Shown here piece after piece: positions 21,170 to 23,104 of a stretch of DNA of 23,104 bases. The notes below the pieces were generated by a model. It saw nothing but the letters and a program-made list of their open reading frames with translations. It did no database searches and had not been told where the DNA came from. Numbering within the stretch: the first letter of the stretch is position 1; each line of letters opens with the position of its first letter. Source of the DNA: a virus. The stretch is from positions 1 to 23,104 of IMG/VR virus record IMGVR_UViG_3300044730_000425; one strand, written 5' to 3'. Position numbers and translations under genes: made by a program.

Positions 21170-21897
21170 GTCTTACCTTCCACAGTAAAAGACCTATTTA
21201 CGATAGGTACTAATTGAGGCACAACAGTTTTGCCATCAACATGCAAGATGCCAAAGCCTTGTTGCCACGTAAACAATCCAGCCTTAATATATTTAGCACT
21301 ACTATAATTCATTAGATTGCCTAGTTCCATGCCCCAAATTGTTTTAGGTTTACCACCACGATATGTTTGAGTATGGTGAGTCAAACCCATACGATGCGTG
21401 TGCCCACAGACTACTGACATGCCTGAGCGTTTGGCTAATCCAAGGGCTGTAGCACCAGCCGTAGGCTGTACGTTACCCTCATCACCATGCATTAACAACC
21501 AGCCAGGAGCCAGTTCATATGGGTCTTTGTGATATTTAATTTCTAATTCATCAAGACCTAAGAAGTTTTCCAACTGCAACTCAGGTAAACCAAGTAGTCC
21601 TGGTGCTCTCATAGCAACTGTATTAAATAATCTATCTGTATGGTTGCTACGAATCATATGCTCAACAGTTAAGTCATAAAGAACTTGGCGAGTAGTGTCT
21701 CTATCACGTCCGATAGAACGTTCAAACTCTAACTCAGTCCCTTTACTCCATTTCGATATAGTCTGCATATCCATTTCGTCACCACAGGATACGACAGTAT
21801 CAGGTTGGTAAGCCTTAATGAATTTAGCCACAGCCTTAACTGCTTCTACATCGTGGTACGGTACTTGAAGGTCTGAGATACATACAATAGTTTTCAT
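21157..21897 (-). CDS. Calcineurin-like metallophosphoesterase
   Basis: Predicted two-metal phosphoesterase. Ligand motifs appear in the right order: SDLQVPYHD (Asp9, His15), SCGDEMD (Asp40), SNHTDRL in place of GNHD (Asn85, His86), LLMHGDEG (His137) and CGHTHRMG (His166, His168). The 246-residue size fits phage enzymes of this class. It overlaps the methyltransferase stop by one base (TAATG), and the following sigma-like gene overlaps it, so the operon is tightly coupled. Substrate could be nucleic acid ends or nucleotides; motifs alone do not tell. Confidence 0.88.
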   Translation of the reverse strand: MKTIVCISDLQVPYHDVEAVKAVAKFIKAYQPDTVVSCGDEMDMQTISKWSKGTELEFERSIGRDRDTTRQVLYDLTVEHMIRSNHTDRLFNTVAMRAPGLLGLPELQLENFLGLDELEIKYHKDPYELAPGWLLMHGDEGNVQPTAGATALGLAKRSGMSVVCGHTHRMGLTHHTQTYRGGKPKTIWGMELGNLMNYSSAKYIKAGLFTWQQGFGILHVDGKTVVPQLVPIVNRSFTVEGKTWKW

Positions 21898-22400
21898 TAG
21901 GCTACTTCCTCTATTAGTTTGATTGCTTCTGACATACTATTACTGCCAGGAAACAAGTCATCTAAAGTGTCTCCCTTTTCATACTGTAATAAATTTAATA
22001 TCCAAGTGTTAAAATCTAATGGCTTGGCTCCATAAAAGTTTTTCTTCATAGCAATTCTGCCTGAATGCCAATCTCTAATCATAGGTTTTACTGGTGTTTC
22101 TTTGCGCCCACCACGCCATATTACAGGCTCCCAAGCGTATTGGATTGCCACATTTACCCTTATTTGATGAAATGTTTTAGCCCAAATTGCAACTCTTATA
22201 TCATCTGGACATGCAGATAAATATAGTTTTAGTGAAGGAGCCGATAGCGATACCGCCCACCCATCAGGGTACTCATCAGTTAATTTTTCAACTAATTGAG
22301 TATGAGATTTAGGGTCATCCCATATCTCCGCTTCTGTATGAAGTGAAGAATATTTTTTACCCATACCTAAATATGGTGGGTCAGCATACGCAAATTTCAT
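21897..22400 (-). CDS. Small DPPY-type DNA methyltransferase
   Basis: Probable SAM-dependent amino-methyltransferase acting on adenine N6 or cytosine N4. The catalytic motif ADPPYLG is right at the N-terminus (6-12), and the SAM-binding motif is near the C-terminus: KPLDFNTWIL (126-135) and DTLDDLFPGS (144-153), the order of motif IV before motif I seen in permuted classes. At 167 residues it is short and has no evident target-recognition domain. Its ATG overlaps the HNH stop (ATGA). It may protect phage DNA, or act with the neighbouring HNH enzyme. The exact base and site are unknown. Confidence 0.8.
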   Translation of the reverse strand: MKFAYADPPYLGMGKKYSSLHTEAEIWDDPKSHTQLVEKLTDEYPDGWAVSLSAPSLKLYLSACPDDIRVAIWAKTFHQIRVNVAIQYAWEPVIWRGGRKETPVKPMIRDWHSGRIAMKKNFYGAKPLDFNTWILNLLQYEKGDTLDDLFPGSNSMSEAIKLIEEVA

Positions 22401-22678
22401 TTCTTTTTAGCACGTCTCTTATTCTCTAAGCCTACATTTTTCTTTTTGGATAAAACTCTTAAGTTAGATATCTTATCATTACCTTTGCGACCTTTGTTAT
22501 CTTTATGGTCCACTTCTTGATTGCGTTTTAACTTCTTACCAGTAGCCTTCTTATAATCTAAGCGGGCTTTGTTGGTAGATGTAGTCTCAGTAGTGCCATC
22601 TTTTTTCTTGCGTTTAATAACATAGATTGGGCGACCACCGTTTTGTTTGCTGCCTTTGTAAGGTCCAAATATTTTCAT
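22397..22678 (-). CDS. HNH endonuclease
   Basis: Small, very basic nuclease. The core EVDHKDNKGR followed by NDKISNLRVLSKKKN is the HNH signature, including the His-Lys-Asp step and the Asn that follows. The C-terminus is a Lys/Arg tail (NKRRAKKK). I start at ATG 22678, which overlaps the upstream stop as ATGA and has GAGGAG nine bases before it; ATG 22687 is too close to that site. At 93 residues it could be a homing-type nuclease, a packaging-associated HNH or part of a nuclease-methyltransferase pair. The site is not near the terminase, which weakens the packaging idea. Confidence 0.85.
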   Translation of the reverse strand: MKIFGPYKGSKQNGGRPIYVIKRKKKDGTTETTSTNKARLDYKKATGKKLKRNQEVDHKDNKGRKGNDKISNLRVLSKKKNVGLENKRRAKKK

Positions 22679-23040
22679 TCGTCCCATTCTCCTCTCAGTA
22701 CTAGCAATCCTATGATTGCATAGTTAGCCATATCTTTGAATGAATCCTCAAGAGATTCATGCTCTGGTTGCAAGGCACTACCATATAAATTATTTATGCG
22801 TGCCAATTTGTCATGCATACGAACACGTAGTCCATTGATGGCACCGCCAGGGGCGTCAGCAATATTCTTCGGACCGTAATCTTTATGTTTAGACAACAGT
22901 AGGTCTAATAATTCTTGGAAGGTTTTTCCAACATGGTATTCAAAAGTGGTATTTTGAGCGTCAATATGAGTGATTTTTCCTCTATCTGTTTCTTGGTTAT
23001 ATGGAAACCTTGCGTTTCCAAGTGGGTTATAATCTGCCAT
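22675..23040 (-). CDS. DUF1599-like / Nmad1-like nucleotide-metabolism protein
   Basis: The 121-residue product is mainly helical. Residues about 45-75 (LLLSKHKDYGPKNIADAPGG, then GLRVRMHDKLARINNLY) and 95-115 (SLEDSFKDMANYAIIGLLVL) match the pattern of DUF1599-like proteins: a KDYG segment, a GL-x-x-R-x-x-D-K-x-x-R helix and an E-x-x-x-D-x-x-D/N-Y-A metal-binding helix resembling all-alpha NTP pyrophosphohydrolases. It probably acts on nucleotides for DNA synthesis or modification. GGAGAG lies upstream of the ATG. It is coupled with the HNH gene by ATGA overlap. Confidence 0.75.
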   Translation of the reverse strand: MADYNPLGNARFPYNQETDRGKITHIDAQNTTFEYHVGKTFQELLDLLLSKHKDYGPKNIADAPGGAINGLRVRMHDKLARINNLYGSALQPEHESLEDSFKDMANYAIIGLLVLRGEWDE

Positions 23041-23046
23041 ATCTCG

Positions 23047-23103
23047 TCACTCTCCATCTTTCTCTTCGTTAGTTTCTGTTAAAAAGTGTGTTAGTTCACT
23101 ATC
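23047..23103 (-). CDS. C-terminal fragment of an upstream gene (partial)
   Basis: The right edge cuts a leftward gene. The last 18 residues read DSELTHFLTETNEEKDGE before a TGA at 23049-23047, six bases before the next start. The tail is acidic like many phage C-termini. Identity cannot be told from this fragment. Confidence 0.5.
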   Translation of the reverse strand, partial: DSELTHFLTETNEEKDGE

Positions 23104-23104
23104 A

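Overview
The window is a stretch of a double-stranded DNA, tailed-phage genome (or prophage-like contig) that most likely infects an actinobacterium with a low to moderate GC genome. Phage origin rests on an N4-gp56-type major capsid protein, scaffold-like protein, portal and large terminase in one head-gene block. The actinobacterial host is inferred from a WhiB-family iron-sulfur regulator and a short secreted transglycosylase-like protein of a kind common in actinophages. No integrase is visible, and nothing identifies the species.

Layout. (1) 1-13556 is a leftward (minus-strand) virion block. In transcription order it holds terminase, a small Ala/Pro/Lys-rich protein, portal, a proteasome/HslV-like Ntn hydrolase in the place where a prohead protease is expected, two small unknowns, a 1685-residue protein that is probably virion-internal, two more unknowns, a scaffold-like protein, and the start of the major capsid protein running off the left edge. 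(2) 13557-14218 is a divergent, AT-rich non-coding region with inverted repeats, DnaA-box-like sites, a 14-bp direct repeat and ACACAAAC words: a candidate replication origin and promoter region. (3) 14219-20426 is a rightward block of mostly small, overlapping genes. It contains a lone unknown gene with a strong terminator, a second origin-like non-coding segment, a textbook promoter at 15154-15182, several genes under 75 codons, an amidoligase with many CxxC motifs overlapping a class II glutamine amidotransferase, WhiB, a secreted transglycosylase-like enzyme, an FmdB-type zinc ribbon and a PD-(D/E)XK-like protein. (4) 20438-23104 is again leftward: DUF1599-like protein, HNH endonuclease, small DNA methyltransferase, metallophosphoesterase and a sigma-like factor, nearly all with overlapping start/stop codons.

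The most distinctive element is a palindrome, GTGTCTGAAAATCAGACAC. I find eight copies or near copies, only within 14170-18800. Six lie about 12-30 bases before a start codon, usually followed directly by an AAGGATA-like ribosome binding sequence, and one lies just upstream of the strong promoter. It looks like a genome-specific start-associated regulon, acting as a DNA operator or an mRNA hairpin. The second notable system is the amidoligase/glutamine amidotransferase pair, which together could amidate a carboxylate using ammonia from glutamine. A 46-base tRNA-like minihelix without an anticodon arm lies just before one palindrome copy. Several starts were moved inward from the longest possible frame on the basis of ribosome binding sites or stop/start overlaps; the entries say which.
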